From a virus: a stretch of 60,684 nucleotides of DNA. Below the pieces are notes generated by a model that saw only the letters and a program-made list of their open reading frames with translations, did not search any database and was not told where the DNA came from. The stretch spans positions 1 to 60,684 of the IMG/VR virus record IMGVR_UViG_3300009129_000015. One strand, 5' to 3'. A program made the position numbers and the translations under genes. Below are positions 12,161 through 20,715 of the stretch, one piece after another. Every line of letters starts with the position of its first letter. Within the stretch, counting starts at the first letter, position 1.

Positions 12161-14886
12161 ACGCCATCCCATCCCGCGACCGCATAATCTGAATTATGAT
12201 TTGTAACTGTTGTGTTTATTATAACGTTTGCGGTATCTGCCCAGACAATATTTCCTTGCCATCCGCCCTTATATGCAACGTGCCCAGAAGCATCGTTGGT
12301 TCCGTCAGATCCAAAATTAGAAGATCCTCCGGTTGTCATATTTCCGCCTGCGCCTCCAGCAGAACTAAGTCCTCCGCCGCCACCGCCGCCACCACCATAC
12401 ATTCTTCCGGTTGGCATATTAACAACATTAATATTCACAGTCTGTGTATTAGAAAATTGAGAGTTAGACTTTACATATATAGCAGATCCTCCTGCATGAC
12501 CATTAATTCCTCCCCCGCCACTAGCTCCAGAGCCAGCCTTGGCTCCTCCAGCCCCACCTCCATTCAAAGTTCCTTGGGCACCATCTGAAGCACCAGTCCA
12601 TTTCTCTCCGCCTTGGCCAGCCACCCAGGCCCCTCCGGCAAAATTATCGAGCGAGCCAAATTTTATTGAGCTTCCCCATGTTGGATGTAGCCCTTGGCCG
12701 CCACCGCCGCCGCCACCACCATGATTCTTTACTGAGCATCCTGTGGTAGAATCAGATCCCCCATATCCACCAGAGCCGCCTGCGCCGATTGTGTTTCCGC
12801 GATTTACAATCGTAATGTGCAAATCACCTAAACTAGAATTGTGAAAATGATTTGAATTTAAATTAATAATCAGGCTTGGATCAGAAAGATATTGACCAAA
12901 GGAATCTGATCCAGACCACGATGGATCCCAGTCCTTTCTTAATTCATATTTTGCTCCAGAAAAAGTTCCAGAACCACCCAAGGTTTGTGAACCAAAATTT
13001 CCAGAAGTGTTTGCACCAATATTCATTCCTTCTGGAATTTCAAAGATAATAAAAATCGGGCCATCTGTATAATCAATTGGTCCGCTTCCAGTTCCATTTT
13101 GTCTCAATTCGGCAAATGGATCTTTTGAGGTTCCTTCAAGACCTTCTGCAATATAATCTTCTGGAAATTGTATACCATAAAAATTCCCATCAGAATTTTT
13201 TCTACTGGTATAATAAGAAAGGGCATTCACATGAACAACTTTTGGAATTTGAAAATCTACAACTCCTCCCGAAGAATTATTATCGGTACTCACCGAAGAC
13301 GATTTAAATGACCCAGCCCCGGCACCAATTCCCCCACCGGGATTATATACAATAGGAAGTGTCCTAATTGAAGGTGGCTCTGGCCCAATCATCATCCCAT
13401 GAAGAATAAATTCACAATTTAAACTGTTGCTGGTTGCAGTTGCCCCGACTCCATATACAGGATGCCCGCCGCTGACTGGATTGTCTGGATCAATCCATTT
13501 CTCGATGGTATCCCCGGGCCCATAATTTCTCATTGTACATAATCCAAAACGATTCACGGAAGTAAACAGAGTATTTGATAAAAATGGCATACCACCAGAA
13601 ACAGATATTCCATCTCCAGATCCATATGGAGCGGCAACATTGGCAGAATATCTATGTGAAAGATCTAGTCCATATCCTGCCGAATTGGGATATTCTAATC
13701 CTGTGCCCGGATCTTCGAGTCTAAGCCTGGGAAAAAATCGACCGAAATGCCTCCGAGCCTGGTGATTGACCGGGCCGCCTTGGGTTCCGTCATAAAAATT
13801 AGAATTCCAAAAACCATCCCCATCTCCACCGTATCCAAAAACAGGATCTTCTACATGTGAATAATGTTCCCCTGAAATTGAAGTATTTCCACGGCCAGCC
13901 GAAGTCCCATTTGTAGGATTTAAATATCCACCAATTTTTCTTTCTGGTTTTCCGTCATATCCACCACCAGACATTCTTGAAAGATCCCAAGTAATTGAGA
14001 CTATTTTCCCCTTGTCTCTGGAAGACAATCCACTTCTTGGGTTTCTTGAACCCTCATGTCTCGGATATAAATTTCCATTTTCATCGTAAAGTGGAATTCC
14101 ATTAATGTGTGATGGTTTTAACCATCTAGTATTTGAATAACTATACTCCAGGTCTTCGCTCTCTCCTGCGTGCGGACCCCAAATACTGTCATATATTGAC
14201 AACGGGGCTGCAATGTCATATCCTACTTGATTTACTATAGTACCTTCGGTGCCGACCGTAGTATTTCCGTTTGTTGTGCCATTAAAATCAGGATGGGCAC
14301 TTCTTAATCTGCTCATTATTACCAAATCAAAGTCGAGTGGAAGTGGTCTATCCTTACTGAAAGTTGTAACAATTGTAAAATACTTATTAGCTTCGCTTAT
14401 CATTCCACCAGGAATTTTATCTGTATTCTGTTGATTTGAGGAATCGTTTTCAATTCTGGGAGAAATTGCATCGCTGTTAATATCTCCTGTATATCTAATT
14501 TCTATTAATTCTTTATATCCGTATTGTCTGTAGGTGCCTTCGTCGTCCGGGGTTTCGTGAAGAATATTATTGGTTCTTGAAACCTTCCATCCTGAAGAAA
14601 CTTTATCTACAGAATATACTTGATCGTATGCCCTGTTTGTTGCGCCCGAATGCGACTGATTGACTTGAATGAAAGGAAAGGCTGTATTCAGACTATACCC
14701 ACCAGTCGCTGGTTGTTCTCCGGTTGTCAGGGCCAGGGCGTTTGTTGGGCCCTTATTGGCATAACCGAGGTTGTTATAATTTCCAACAGATTGCCTGGAA
14801 AGATCCCAGGCCCAAGAATATGAATATGAATCTATGGATGATGTTACTGAAGAAACAATTCCAATTCCGGCGGGTGAAATTTTCAT
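12151..14886 (-). CDS. Glycine-rich receptor-binding adhesin
   Basis: 911 residues. The N-terminus MKISPAGIGIVSSVTSS...YSWAW is shared with the 233-residue protein at 19299-20000 and is likely a virion-attachment module. The middle has no clear family. From about residue 690 the protein becomes a glycine-rich tip with long Gly runs (SVKNHGGGGGGGGQG and others), like the polyglycine sandwiches of T-even gp38-type adhesins, which carry the host-range loops. It probably sits on the head spike or tail as a receptor-binding protein; the spike base gene is directly upstream in the operon. Confidence 0.75.
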   Translation of the reverse strand: MKISPAGIGIVSSVTSSIDSYSYSWAWDLSRQSVGNYNNLGYANKGPTNALALTTGEQPATGGYSLNTAFPFIQVNQSHSGATNRAYDQVYSVDKVSSGWKVSRTNNILHETPDDEGTYRQYGYKELIEIRYTGDINSDAISPRIENDSSNQQNTDKIPGGMISEANKYFTIVTTFSKDRPLPLDFDLVIMSRLRSAHPDFNGTTNGNTTVGTEGTIVNQVGYDIAAPLSIYDSIWGPHAGESEDLEYSYSNTRWLKPSHINGIPLYDENGNLYPRHEGSRNPRSGLSSRDKGKIVSITWDLSRMSGGGYDGKPERKIGGYLNPTNGTSAGRGNTSISGEHYSHVEDPVFGYGGDGDGFWNSNFYDGTQGGPVNHQARRHFGRFFPRLRLEDPGTGLEYPNSAGYGLDLSHRYSANVAAPYGSGDGISVSGGMPFLSNTLFTSVNRFGLCTMRNYGPGDTIEKWIDPDNPVSGGHPVYGVGATATSNSLNCEFILHGMMIGPEPPSIRTLPIVYNPGGGIGAGAGSFKSSSVSTDNNSSGGVVDFQIPKVVHVNALSYYTSRKNSDGNFYGIQFPEDYIAEGLEGTSKDPFAELRQNGTGSGPIDYTDGPIFIIFEIPEGMNIGANTSGNFGSQTLGGSGTFSGAKYELRKDWDPSWSGSDSFGQYLSDPSLIINLNSNHFHNSSLGDLHITIVNRGNTIGAGGSGGYGGSDSTTGCSVKNHGGGGGGGGQGLHPTWGSSIKFGSLDNFAGGAWVAGQGGEKWTGASDGAQGTLNGGGAGGAKAGSGASGGGGINGHAGGSAIYVKSNSQFSNTQTVNINVVNMPTGRMYGGGGGGGGGLSSAGGAGGNMTTGGSSNFGSDGTNDASGHVAYKGGWQGNIVWADTANVIINTTVTNHNSDYAVAGWDGVWT

Positions 14887-14922
14887 ATATTATTAATTCC
14901 TATTTTATGCTATAGGATATGA

Positions 14923-15300
14923 TTAATATAACCCAACCAACCCAGTAGAGGTTGTATTCTGCGCCGATCCAGCCGGAGTTGCTGCACTTTGCCCTGGATG
15001 ACCAGCAAGATTATAATCATAAACACCTTTTAGTCTGACAGGAAGGACTGTTCCTCCTATAACATTCTCAAAGAAAACATTTGCCGAATTATGAGTAGTA
15101 TTTCCTCCTGAGATTCTGCAAAATACATTTCCAGAAGTTCCAATATACAATCCTCGAATTGTGGTTGGAAGGTCAGCCTGACTTGGAGTAATTTGAAATG
15201 CATAACTCGCCGGGCTATCCAACTCCTGCCGTCTGGTAGAATATGCATCATCAGGAACCATTGTTCTTGATGGGGGATATGTTGCATTTACGTCTGCCAT
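14923..15300 (-). CDS. Spike base protein, RCAP_Rcc01079 family
   Basis: 125 residues. The pattern SYAFQITPSQADLPTTIRGL-YIG-x-x-GNVFCRISGG...VFFENVIGGTVLPVRLKGVY...GLVGLY is that of the widespread small phage protein known from the Rhodobacter capsulatus gene transfer agent as the head spike base (rcc01079). There it anchors a capsule-binding head fibre. Here it precedes the 911-residue adhesin, matching that base-plus-fibre order. The family call rests on the strong motif match. Confidence 0.75.
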   Translation of the reverse strand: MADVNATYPPSRTMVPDDAYSTRRQELDSPASYAFQITPSQADLPTTIRGLYIGTSGNVFCRISGGNTTHNSANVFFENVIGGTVLPVRLKGVYDYNLAGHPGQSAATPAGSAQNTTSTGLVGLY

Positions 15301-15301
15301 C

Positions 15302-15661
15302 TTATACTTCTCCTATGTTTTCATTTTTATAATTCTCTCCAATTTGCTCGGAGTAATAATCTAACAACTCTTCGGCAATTGCCTCTCTTGTCTTCTTGTC
15401 AACGGACTTTGCCCATCCTTTGCCTGCGTGTTCTTTTTCATACTTCTTTAGACCATCGGCAACGGCATACCCAAATGCCTTGATTGCCTTGTTCCCATCA
15501 TATGTGGCTTTCCCTACCTTCTTTGAGAGGTTTTTGATGATGGGCTGGATCCGCTGGCGATATATCTGGCTGTCGTTTGTGATATACAATACAAGTTCGC
15601 GAACTGTTGACTTATCTACAGCCTCGTATATGATTTTTTTGAGAGATTTAAAAGATTTCAT
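15302..15661 (-). CDS. Putative capsid-targeted internal protein
   Basis: 119 residues starting MKSFKSLKKIIYEAVDKS. The leader fits the T4 capsid-targeting pattern MK(T/S)F-x(n)-(I/L)xE, with IYE|A as the predicted gp21 cleavage point. The rest is helical and basic (KKVGKATYDGNKAIKAFGYA). It is directly upstream of the spike base gene. No family recognised. Confidence 0.6.
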   Translation of the reverse strand: MKSFKSLKKIIYEAVDKSTVRELVLYITNDSQIYRQRIQPIIKNLSKKVGKATYDGNKAIKAFGYAVADGLKKYEKEHAGKGWAKSVDKKTREAIAEELLDYYSEQIGENYKNENIGEV

Positions 15662-15666
15662 TTTAT

Positions 15667-16182
15667 TTACTTTCTTGCAGTCCCAGCCCGGACACCAGCC
15701 TTGGCCAAATTAGATCTTGCAACCCGCAAAGTTTCCCTGGCTCTTGCCTTTGCCTCTGGAGAATCTGATCCCTTTACAGACAGCCTTGCTGTTTTTATAT
15801 TACTCTTTGCTCTTATTAGTTTTTCTGCATTTTTTGAAATGGCGAGGGCCTTCTTTTCTCTTGCCTTAATCTTGGCCGCCCTGGCAGCCGCAGGATCAGA
15901 AGGCGCTTCTGAAACATCTTTATCGTCGGCGGCGCCGCCATCATCATCCAACAACTCAGGCATAATATATTCCACCAAATCAAAAAGCATTTCACTAATA
16001 TCAAATAATACTTCATTATTTTCTTTTTCAGAAATATTTAAAAGAGATTCTAAATGAGCCATTTCTTCTTGAAGGTCTACATACCTATCAAGAAGAACAT
16101 CTTTACGAATTGATTCGCGTAAGGTGTGATCTTCTGTCGAAGAATAAAATGCATTTAGTTTTTGAGTTGATAAATTTTTCAT
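15667..16182 (-). CDS. Coiled-coil protein with basic C-terminus
   Basis: 171 residues. Residues 1-80 are helical, then there is an acidic DDDGGAADDKD linker (about 79-89), then a highly basic Ala/Lys/Arg-rich helical tail (about 95-171). That layout suits a DNA- or core-associated virion protein. Its N-terminus MKNLSTQKLNAFYSSTED is a poor match to the capsid-targeting leader of its neighbours. Not recognised. Confidence 0.6.
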   Translation of the reverse strand: MKNLSTQKLNAFYSSTEDHTLRESIRKDVLLDRYVDLQEEMAHLESLLNISEKENNEVLFDISEMLFDLVEYIMPELLDDDGGAADDKDVSEAPSDPAAARAAKIKAREKKALAISKNAEKLIRAKSNIKTARLSVKGSDSPEAKARARETLRVARSNLAKAGVRAGTARK

Positions 16183-16234
16183 TTTAATATACTCCCAATT
16201 AAAATGGCGTGACTATTAATGATAATTATCTTTA

Positions 16235-16242
16235 TATTTAGG
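16235..16242 (-). promoter_or_regulatory. Possible variant late promoter (CCTAAATA)
   Basis: CCTAAATA on the minus strand, 53 nt before the ATG at 16182. It matches TATAAATA at six of eight positions. The same variant occurs at 33214-33221, ahead of another late gene. Weak evidence. Confidence 0.3.
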
Positions 16243-16255
16243 AAACTTAAACCTT

Positions 16256-16651
16256 CTATAATACAGAATTTAATCCCACAATCCCATGCCATGCATCCCC
16301 TGGATTCAGACCACTCACAGAAATCAGAGTATATTTCTTTGTCTGAGTAAGGTATGTGAGTTCCACGGGGAACTTCATGCGGTTGTCGAGTGCCATCTTT
16401 CCGATTGTGCATATAAGATGCCCGCCTCCTGTCTCGGTTTTACAAAACAACAAACGGCAGTCGTGCCCCTTTTCTTTCAGGAGCATCCGACAGGCAATCG
16501 CAAAGTCATCACAGTCTCCCTCGAAGTTGTCTACATTCTCTGGGAATCTCCAGTCCTCGCGAGTTCCATGCTGCTCCATGTCCGAAACATATGTGAATCC
16601 ATCTTTGACTCTATCAAATACGTCGAACGAATCTTTTACATAATCACTCAT
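16256..16651 (-). CDS. Transglutaminase-like cysteine peptidase (BTLCP-type)
   Basis: 131 residues. The sequence NFEGDCDDFAIACRMLLKEKG places the catalytic Cys at about 47, followed by GGGHLIC (His about 77) and a later Asp in MALDNR, giving a complete Cys-His-Asp triad of the bacterial transglutaminase-like cysteine proteinase group. The gene lies next to a lipoprotein and a membrane protein, suggesting envelope or virion work. Substrate unknown. Confidence 0.75.
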   Translation of the reverse strand: MSDYVKDSFDVFDRVKDGFTYVSDMEQHGTREDWRFPENVDNFEGDCDDFAIACRMLLKEKGHDCRLLFCKTETGGGHLICTIGKMALDNRMKFPVELTYLTQTKKYTLISVSGLNPGDAWHGIVGLNSVL

Positions 16652-16657
16652 ATATAA

Positions 16658-16930
16658 TTAACAATCCCATCCTTTCAATACCCACCCATCCGCGTTTGGT
16701 TCTTCTTCTGTAGGAACAATTGGTTCCAACGGACAGCACTTGGACTCTACGCTCCAGACACCCTTAATTTCTGTGGTCTTCTGCCATTGCATACATCCCC
16801 AAGGAGCAGGAGTCACTTCGCCAAATACAATGGGAGAATCTAATTCGGGGTCTGTGGGATTCGTTGCGGCTGGTGCAACACATCCGGTAAAAATAAAAAC
16901 TAAGACTATAAGTTTTATGTATTTTAACAT
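16658..16930 (-). CDS. Small lipoprotein
   Basis: 90 residues with a classical lipoprotein signal: KYIKLIVLVFIFTGC, lipobox FTGC with Cys17. The mature part is Pro/Glu-rich and has four further cysteines (the WGC site, a CC pair and a final C). Outer-membrane anchoring is predicted because the residue after Cys is not Asp. It could be an o-spanin-like or superinfection-exclusion lipoprotein; context (protease on one side, membrane protein on the other) is suggestive only. Confidence 0.7.
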   Translation of the reverse strand: MLKYIKLIVLVFIFTGCVAPAATNPTDPELDSPIVFGEVTPAPWGCMQWQKTTEIKGVWSVESKCCPLEPIVPTEEEPNADGWVLKGWDC

Positions 16931-16939
16931 ATCATTCTC

Positions 16940-17161
16940 CTATTGGTATATCAGCATTATTTGTAATGCAAAACAGGCAACGACTGGCCACCAGAATCCT
17001 TTGTGGTCAAAGTGCCCGAGCTTCTCCCAGTCTCGAATCTCTCGCCCAATATAGAATGCGGCACCCACAAAGAAGTTTTGAAATACGAATCCAATCACCA
17101 ATGCAATAATCAGATGATTGATGTAATACGGAAACCCTGTCTTGTATTTGAATAGACTCAT
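16940..17161 (-). CDS. Two-helix membrane protein
   Basis: 73 residues with two transmembrane helices (about 15-37 and 57-72) joined by a conserved-looking loop REIRDWEKLGHFDHKGFWW. The loop is familiar from small phage membrane proteins, but no function is established to my knowledge. The start overlaps the upstream gene's 3' end by 4 nt (ATGA-type). It may be holin-like. Confidence 0.65.
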   Translation of the reverse strand: MSLFKYKTGFPYYINHLIIALVIGFVFQNFFVGAAFYIGREIRDWEKLGHFDHKGFWWPVVACFALQIMLIYQ

Positions 17162-18684
17162 ATCTTCGGCTTCCCTACCATTATCTTCATTTTCTTTCCG
17201 GCACCCGTAAGGACACGTTCATACCATCCGTTGACCCCCGGATATTTTCCGTTGGGATTCTCTCCGACCCATTTGATTTTCTTTCCGGGCAGGAGCTTCT
17301 TGACTGTCTCCTCATCTGAAACCACAGGCACATCGTATCGAGTCAGAAGCACATGAGCAATTGCATCGGAAACTTCTCCGTAATTTCCTTTTTGGTTGAG
17401 CATCTTGGCAGTCTTGTTCAGCATGATTTTCTTTGCGGCAGCAGAACCGTCTGTTGCGCTTCCTCCGAACTTATTGCCGCCAGGGCCCTTCTTTGAAAAT
17501 CTCACGGCATCCACATCTGGGTCTTTGTCAATGTCATTGATAATCCAATCGGTGAAGTCCGAAGGCAAGTCTCCCGGCTTGGAGAAATCCACATATCCTC
17601 CGATGGGCGCATAGGTCTTGGTGATGAGATTATAGATGTCCTTGGTCACATCATTGTCTTTTCCAAGAACACTCACAGGTGCCTTGACCCACTTGCGCTT
17701 CTTTCCTTTGGTGAGCTTTGCCACCGAATCATCTTCGAGCAAATCCTGAGATACTGACCTCATGTATGTCGAAATGGTATCGGCAGTATCATGGACATGC
17801 ATTTTATACTTTTTGACTAATTTAATAAACTCATCATACTCTTCATTCTCTCCTCCAAAGTAATCCAAGATAGACCACTTGGCAAGAAGAACCCTTTTGA
17901 TTTTAAACTTGTTGACAACCAGTTCGTCCCATTCGGCAGTTGTTTCTCGTTTCAAAAGATAAGCCGAGATTGCCTTTCCGAGTTCCTTTGCATTCTTCTT
18001 CATGACGGACTCCATTCCGTCAAGATAATCCTTGATGACCAGATGCTGGAATTGTTTCAATTTCTTTTTGTTTGCCGGATTGGTTGGATTCAAATAATCT
18101 GGATTCAGATAATACCATGCGTCTTCATATTTTCTCCCGGCAATTTTCTTCTTGACAATAATTCGGTCTGGTTCGGGGATTGCAGGATGGTCAATGTGCT
18201 TGGTGACCAATGCTGCCAGAAGGGTTTCAATGTCCTTCTCCATAGTTTTAATTAATTTTACAGAATTGTCATAATTATTTTCAATAATCCCAGCCAAGTC
18301 TGCAAAAGAAACCCAGCGCCGGCCAGTCTTGTCTGGGATGCTCATGATGTCCATACGTTGGGCCACCAGCACATCGGCTTCCATCTCTACTGCAATCCCC
18401 CCGGCCTGATTGATTCCGTTGAGAATATAGAAAGGTTCTGCATAGGTCATTGCCGAAATTGATTTCTTCTTTCCTTCCAGCTTGACGAGCTTTCGGAAAT
18501 TCTCCGGGTCGGCAACGTGGAACACCCTCGTCCTCGGCGGCTTTCCGAATGCCCTTCGGTAGATGGGGGTGGAAAAAGGAATCTTCATGGATTCTATATT
18601 GTCCGCAAAAATAATCGCAGATGCCGACTTCTTCCATGCGACATCACGCTCGTATAGGTGCTGATTGAATGTTTTTCTTTTCAT
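17158..18684 (-). CDS. Large putative internal (injected) protein, possibly Alt-like
   Basis: 508 residues starting MKRKTFNQHLYERDVAWKK. The leader fits the capsid-targeting pattern (LYE|R). Residues about 40-130 hold, in order, TRVFHVADPENFRKL, then KSISAMTYAEP, then GGIAVEMEADVLV. That R ... SxS ... ExE order is what an R-S-E ADP-ribosyltransferase would show, as in T4 Alt, but the fit is imperfect and not proved. The C-terminal 150 residues (GNYGEVSDAIAHVLLTRYDV, NGWYERVLTGAGKKM) look like a second globular domain. Basic overall. Function otherwise unknown. Confidence 0.6.
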   Translation of the reverse strand: MKRKTFNQHLYERDVAWKKSASAIIFADNIESMKIPFSTPIYRRAFGKPPRTRVFHVADPENFRKLVKLEGKKKSISAMTYAEPFYILNGINQAGGIAVEMEADVLVAQRMDIMSIPDKTGRRWVSFADLAGIIENNYDNSVKLIKTMEKDIETLLAALVTKHIDHPAIPEPDRIIVKKKIAGRKYEDAWYYLNPDYLNPTNPANKKKLKQFQHLVIKDYLDGMESVMKKNAKELGKAISAYLLKRETTAEWDELVVNKFKIKRVLLAKWSILDYFGGENEEYDEFIKLVKKYKMHVHDTADTISTYMRSVSQDLLEDDSVAKLTKGKKRKWVKAPVSVLGKDNDVTKDIYNLITKTYAPIGGYVDFSKPGDLPSDFTDWIINDIDKDPDVDAVRFSKKGPGGNKFGGSATDGSAAAKKIMLNKTAKMLNQKGNYGEVSDAIAHVLLTRYDVPVVSDEETVKKLLPGKKIKWVGENPNGKYPGVNGWYERVLTGAGKKMKIMVGKPKI

Positions 18685-18691
18685 TTGACTA

Positions 18692-19294
18692 TCACCTGAA
18701 TGCTGCCAGGGCAGATTTCTGCTTGGCTACCTTTCCTGTATTTAAGAAGGTCTTCCATGAGAATCGGTCTGTTATATGTACTGTCGTAGAACCAGAACCG
18801 TGCAGACGAATTTGACGAAACCTGTCAAATTCCATAGTTGAAGAAACACTAAGAACCTTTTCGAGAACCTTTGCGGCAGTATGCAAATCCTTTGTGGCAG
18901 CCCGCCGATTTCCGCCTGAGATTCCCCGGTCATTCTCGTTATAGAACTCCATCCATCCATTTGATTCGAGATGTTGCCTCAATTCCTCCTGGGTGTCGTG
19001 GACACCGCTCTTCAGGTATTCAAGATTTTTTTGTGTTTCTTTATCGGGAACTCCAGTCTTTCCTTCGTCTGGGTCAATCCATCCTGCCTCGGCAATAATA
19101 GAAAGAATCTTCTTTTCGGTCAAGCCGAACTTCTTTGGGTTGTTGCACACAAACTGAATGTGCCACGGCTTCCCGTTGTTTTTGAAATTCCATAGGACAA
19201 TCTTCTTTGTCTTATAGTTGATCCAGCCCTTCTGGTTGTTGGTTCCACGGCCTTCTGTTATAAGCTGTTCTCTGAGTTGTTTGAATGTTTTCAT
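18692..19294 (-). CDS. Putative capsid-targeted internal protein
   Basis: 200 residues starting MKTFKQLREQLITEGRGTN. The leader matches T4 internal-protein leaders (MKTYQEFIAE) closely, with LITE|G as the expected cleavage. Next comes KGWINYKTKKIVLWNFKNNG and KFGLTEKKILSI, a module I have seen in other marine phage proteins, without a known role. No catalytic motif visible. Confidence 0.6.
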   Translation of the reverse strand: MKTFKQLREQLITEGRGTNNQKGWINYKTKKIVLWNFKNNGKPWHIQFVCNNPKKFGLTEKKILSIIAEAGWIDPDEGKTGVPDKETQKNLEYLKSGVHDTQEELRQHLESNGWMEFYNENDRGISGGNRRAATKDLHTAAKVLEKVLSVSSTMEFDRFRQIRLHGSGSTTVHITDRFSWKTFLNTGKVAKQKSALAAFR

Positions 19295-19298
19295 TTGT

Positions 19299-20000
19299 CT
19301 ATCCCATATGCGTTCTGATTGGAAGTGGAATGTCGGTGAGGATTCTGTCGGAGAGAACCATTCCGTGCCAAATCATACTGTTGCCACTAGAAAACCCACT
19401 TACGAAGTATGGAGCAATACCAATCGGAAGGTTTCCAGAAATATCTTTCCAATCTGTGCGGACGGTGGACGCCTCCCACAAATCTCCAAGTGTTGTCATA
19501 TCCCACACAATAATAGTTTTATTTTCATTGACATCATTTCGTATAATAGAAGTCGCCGGTCGAATCTCACCGCCCAACACAGAAAGGGTATAATATACGA
19601 GCAACGCTCCATCGGCGATTCCTGTACTAAATGGGGTTCCGGTAGTCCAACCAGAAAAATCAAATACTCCATGCATATACCTTGCCGAATTGAAATCTAT
19701 GACAGAGGCATCTAATTTACTAGATTTATCCGTGGCATCTGTTCCCTCGTCATAAAAAACTGGCAAAGAGGCTGGCCCTGTTGATGTTATTTTAATTCCT
19801 TTTGCATCATTTTCAAATTGTCCGGCTGGTGGGATCAGCGGAGCTACAACGGTGACATTACCTTCATAATCTGGAATCGACGAGTTATCATCATGAGTCG
19901 CCCCAATCGCATTCCATGCCCATGCATAAGGAAACATACTCCTTGCATTACATGCCTGTGATGTTGCGACTGCTCCAATTCCACCCGTTGACATTTTCAT
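19299..20000 (-). CDS. Fibre/adhesin-like protein sharing the 911-residue adhesin's N-terminus
   Basis: 233 residues. The N-terminus MKMSTGGIGAVATS...YAWAW aligns with MKISPAGIGIVSSV...YSWAW of the adhesin at 12151-14886, so both probably dock on the same virion site. The rest is a beta-rich domain (HGVFDFSGWTTGTPFST, MIWHGMVLSDRILT) with no family I can name. It has no glycine-rich tip. It lies inside the internal-protein cluster. Confidence 0.6.
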   Translation of the reverse strand: MKMSTGGIGAVATSQACNARSMFPYAWAWNAIGATHDDNSSIPDYEGNVTVVAPLIPPAGQFENDAKGIKITSTGPASLPVFYDEGTDATDKSSKLDASVIDFNSARYMHGVFDFSGWTTGTPFSTGIADGALLVYYTLSVLGGEIRPATSIIRNDVNENKTIIVWDMTTLGDLWEASTVRTDWKDISGNLPIGIAPYFVSGFSSGNSMIWHGMVLSDRILTDIPLPIRTHMG

Positions 20001-20473
20001 TATACTCCACCCACCTCCCCGCGTGCAGCAACGTCAACCTTGGATTGGCTCTTGGCCCACTTCTGAGCCTTTGCCTTGTTCTTGAATCCGCTGGAAACTG
20101 GCATCCACTTGTTTTGTCCTACATGACCCATCACATACCATTTCCCGTCGTTCGGATTTTTTTCTACGATATACTTCGAGTCGGCTTCGTTTACAGAAAC
20201 CTCTTTCCCAGTCGGACCCGATTGCGATTTCACGACCCACCCAGGGCCCTCGGGAAGTTTGTCACTCTTTAGTCCCTCGACTCGCTTGGCTGCCTTTGCT
20301 CCAAATTTCTTTCCGACCTTTGCTGCTCCGACAGAACTCGCAGACTGCGAGACATGACCGATGACCTTATAGTGCGTCACCCATCCCTTTTTATTCTTGA
20401 CGGCAACATAGACAGGAACCTGTCGTTTTCCTACATTGGTGGCTTCTGTGATATATTTCAGAAAGGATTTCAT
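20000..20473 (-). CDS. Putative capsid-targeted basic internal protein
   Basis: 157 residues starting MKSFLKYITEATNVGKRQ. This leader (ITE|A) is very like T4 MKTYQEFIAE|A. The mature part is Lys-rich, with a repeated short beta-beta-alpha unit: YIVEKNPNDGKWYVMGHVGQ followed by KAKAQKWAKSQ, resembling small DUF2188-like modules. Its stop abuts the adhesin-like gene. Confidence 0.6.
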   Translation of the reverse strand: MKSFLKYITEATNVGKRQVPVYVAVKNKKGWVTHYKVIGHVSQSASSVGAAKVGKKFGAKAAKRVEGLKSDKLPEGPGWVVKSQSGPTGKEVSVNEADSKYIVEKNPNDGKWYVMGHVGQNKWMPVSSGFKNKAKAQKWAKSQSKVDVAARGEVGGV

Positions 20474-20475
20474 TA

Positions 20476-20715
20476 TTACCTCCCCTTGACAGAACCCGAA
20501 ACGGTGGCAACCGAGACAGGCTTCCAGTAGTCCCCGGAAGTCTTCTTGTTTCGCTTGTCGGCTTCTTTCTGGGCCGCAGCTTTTGTTCGATAGACCTTCT
20601 TCCTGTCATACTTCCCATGCTCGTCCTGGGATTTGTCGGCCTGCGCGGAAGGATTTCTCTTGAACAGCCAGAACCCCTTCTTTCCTTCTTCGAGATATTT
20701 TTCAAAAGAAATCAT
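20476..20715 (-). CDS. Putative capsid-targeted small basic internal protein
   Basis: 79 residues starting MISFEKYLEEGKKGFWLFKR, with predicted gp21 cut LEE|G. The mature part is strongly basic with a single beta-helix unit (VYRTKAAAQKEADKRNKK). It overlaps the 661-residue gene's stop by 4 nt (ATGA). Size and charge match T4 internal proteins. Confidence 0.6.
   Translation of the reverse strand: MISFEKYLEEGKKGFWLFKRNPSAQADKSQDEHGKYDRKKVYRTKAAAQKEADKRNKKTSGDYWKPVSVATVSGSVKGR

Noticed and set aside
12151-14886. Silk or collagen-like horizontally acquired protein
   Set aside because: The long glycine runs fit known phage glycine-rich adhesin tips and recur in the 1,379-residue fibre; no collagen G-X-Y repeat is seen.
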